DNA from: Verrucomicrobiota bacterium
GTDB taxonomy: Bacteria; Verrucomicrobiota; Verrucomicrobiia; Limisphaerales; SXQI01
Length of the DNA stretch: 22,588 nt
Direction: 5' to 3'
Assembly (NCBI GenBank): GCA_008933045.1
Contig: WBXJ01000011.1
Span: forward strand, 1-22,588
Each line of letters begins with the position of its first letter. The stretch's first letter is position 1. Below are positions 21,801 to 22,588 of this stretch, piece after piece. Both the position numbers and the translations under genes were made by a program. Under the pieces are notes generated by a model, which saw only the letters and a program-made list of their open reading frames with translations, ran no database searches and was not told the origin of the DNA.

Positions 21801-22588
21801 GCGGATCATTTTTTGGCAACAGTGCCATACCCATCGGACCTCGTAACGACGACTTATCCCAGAACATTGTTGCGTGATCTTCACGTCCATCCCCGTCGGT
21901 GTCTGTCACAAGTTGGATCCGACCATCGTAGCCGAGTGCGACCAGTTTACCATCATGGCGATAGCGAAGATTATTTTGATTACGCAAGGCGATAGGCAAT
22001 TCCTCCACAGTAAACCCCGGCACAAGCATCTGAACTACAGGAGCATCGCTCAGCGTTTCGAGAGCGTGACCGCTGCGTCCTGAGGCCAACGCGTTGAGTC
22101 CTGGGGTTCTCGAGAAAAGGGATTGCTCAACCTGAACACGTTCGTCGTCAGTTAATGCCCGATCATAAACCAATACCGCCGCAATATCGCCATGGAACGA
22201 GCCTTGAGCATGGGTCGGCACGCCATCGTCGTTCGAATAAATTCGACCGCCGACAATCATTTCATCAAGTCCTATTGACGACTCGTTGCGCGGTTGCTCT
22301 CCCAGAAGTATCCCGTCGATGAACACGCCATTTCCCTTGGGACCAATTGCGGAACGCACGGTGAAAACATGAAAACTCTCAAACGGAAGTGGACTGGGGA
22401 GGTTCTTGCCGCTTTGAATAAAATTGTGAAAACCCACACTACCAGCAGACTCAAGACTCAACACGCTCAGATCCTTCGAAGGCTCCGGACCTTGATCGAT
22501 ATTGATGCCGCTGGTGTAATCGTTTTTTCCAACCGCCGTCGCCGCAAACATTCCCGCAAAACCACCCACATTGCCCCTCGGTGCCGCC
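18865..22588 (-). CDS. Giant PVC-type haem-binding protein: LamG-like / propeller / cytochrome c / ThuA-like (5' end beyond window)
   Basis: More than 1,240 residues are visible and the frame is still open at the right edge, so the start and any signal peptide are outside. Domains in order: a LamG/concanavalin-like fold (about 22588-22090, with FHVFTVRSAIGPKGNGVFIDG and AAVLVYDRALTDDE); a propeller of the PVC dehydrogenase-like type (about 22030-20980), with calcium-type loops DTDGDGRED and DKDRDGIGDE; an Ig-like stretch (about 20970-20640); a beta-rich linker; a cytochrome c domain with CATCH (20020-20034) and the distal methionine in SLMPEGL (19744-19746), including the NPDQTGSRIRFKDGTELNGVI element; and a C-terminal ThuA-like domain (about 19570-18870, with GGGLVYLHWAME, HPITQGF, DETYW and PGHYTWTFDDPLYR). 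It is likely an exported oxidoreductase or sugar-binding redox protein; the substrate is unknown. Confidence 0.85.
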   Translation of the reverse strand, partial: AAPRGNVGGFAGMFAATAVGKNDYTSGINIDQGPEPSKDLSVLSLESAGSVGFHNFIQSGKNLPSPLPFESFHVFTVRSAIGPKGNGVFIDGILLGEQPRNESSIGLDEMIVGGRIYSNDDGVPTHAQGSFHGDIAAVLVYDRALTDDERVQVEQSLFSRTPGLNALASGRSGHALETLSDAPVVQMLVPGFTVEELPIALRNQNNLRYRHDGKLVALGYDGRIQLVTDTDGDGREDHATMFWDKSSLRGPMGMALLPKNDPRGEGVFVASKGKVSLILDKDRDGIGDEEILVATGWKEIPQGVDAVGIAVDPRDGSVYFGLGTANYANGYLIEASTGRAEFDLASDRGTIQKVSPDFKKREIVCTGVRFTCALAFNREGDLFASEQEGATWLPNGNALDELLHIVPGRHYGFPPRHPKHLPQVIDEPAAFEYGPQHQSTVGMVFNEGVNGGPAFGPAQWRGDALVCGESRGKLYRTKLVKTPEGYVAQNQIIACLGLLAVDTCVTPQGDLLIACHSGPPDWGTGPAGAGRIFRLRYTGRTVPQPVHAWAAAQDEFRIAFDRPLQDADWAGTREKTRIETGRYASAGDRFEVIRPGYQIVRDQMGSPRRWVEVQALSLSADRRTIVLRIPRQTELATYAVTLPLPTSWQTHQGIPQRQEMDIAVSLHGVQATLENSGQSLRIVLPHASFVVSREITAGSADHEDFFRQCDNAADSRTLTFRGQMNLANIFVPVVQPRATLDWNLAADPFAQRTMILHQDFSVAIPRQVAFAPHATNSIMPMELALTGKLALKGSGLTFALDSRARPIGLTRFLVPWASSGTDKQNPNATLTRTDVKGNWLHGRRVFFGDGGCATCHTLRGEGIAFGPDLSNLLHRDRDSVLQDITKPSATINPDQTGSRIRFKDGTELNGVIRRLTEEQVTIQLPAGAETQRARREVASIEPLLASLMPEGLGQLLNATQMEDLLTFLLTNPLEPAAITRLNPVIPPARTRKEIEDFVAPSIAVPSSLKPLHILLCIDNQDHGVDEHDYPVWQKRWAKLLSLADKVTVSTAQGFPTREQLARADVTVFYSRNSGWNPQAATLLDEYQTRGGGLVYLHWAMEGGKDPAQAEALAARIGLSTGRSKYRHGKIELNFTQPTHPITQGFKSLSLTDETYWAFYGDPARISALATAVEEGSVCTQLWTFQNHKARVFGSIPGHYTWTFDDPLYRVIVLRGIAWTAHEKDVNRLTELALIGARFAP

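Noticed and set aside
21522..21995. Open frame of 157 codons on the + strand inside the giant gene
   Set aside because: The translation is rich in Arg, Pro, His and Ser without a fold signal; the opposite strand encodes a conserved propeller.
1..22588. Mobile element, CRISPR array, prophage, tRNA or rRNA gene
   Set aside because: No transposase, integrase, direct-repeat array or recognisable RNA gene was found in the coding frames or in the gaps, which are all short.

Overview
The window looks like ordinary chromosomal DNA of a Verrucomicrobiota bacterium, or at least a member of the PVC group. The main reasons are two protein types that are hallmarks of that group: a planctomycete-type cytochrome of the DUF1587/1595/1592/1588/1585 architecture (2766-5129), and a giant PVC-type haem-binding CxxCH protein with a ThuA-like C-terminus (18865 to the right edge). 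Tat-exported and Sec-exported enzymes and a DUF6580 membrane protein fit the same picture. The exact genus cannot be read from the sequence alone. I saw no tRNA, rRNA, CRISPR array, insertion sequence or prophage gene, and no intergenic gap longer than about 130 bases.

Layout, left to right. 55-2663 (+): serA (serine biosynthesis) overlaps by 4 nt a secreted parvulin-type peptidyl-prolyl isomerase gene. 2766-5129 (+): the planctomycete-type cytochrome. 5134-10189 (-): a run of five same-strand genes, read right to left as an RluA-family pseudouridine synthase, a secreted PQQ-type beta-propeller with an inserted EF-hand pair, a DEDDh 3'-5' exonuclease, a Tat-exported N,N-dimethylformamidase-beta-like protein, and a small ABM-fold protein. 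10295-11416 (+): DUF6580 membrane protein and YfcE-like metallophosphoesterase. 11418-14129 (-): a UvrA-like gene interrupted by one in-frame TAG into an N-terminal and a C-terminal half. 14260-16614 (+): a large Tat-exported protein that looks like a TIM-barrel hydrolase with two N-terminal helical repeats. 16616-18780 (-): two overlapping GT4 glycosyltransferase genes. 18865-22588 (-): the giant LamG/propeller/cytochrome c/ThuA protein, cut by the right edge.

Functionally this is a mosaic of housekeeping genes (serA, rluA-like, exonuclease, metallophosphoesterase) and exported proteins that in this phylum usually serve oxidative or hydrolytic breakdown of complex organic matter. I see no single dedicated new system such as a defence island or a biosynthetic cluster. 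The most unusual points are the UvrA-like gene (in-frame amber in the linker, most of the insertion domain missing, Walker B Asp replaced by Glu in the second ATPase), the composite architecture of the right-edge protein, and the repeat-plus-barrel architecture of the 14260 gene.

Genome-style observations: all three convergent gene pairs have their stop codons only 1-4 nt apart, and nearly all genes lack a recognisable Shine-Dalgarno sequence. The likely RluA start at 10189 is the clearest exception.
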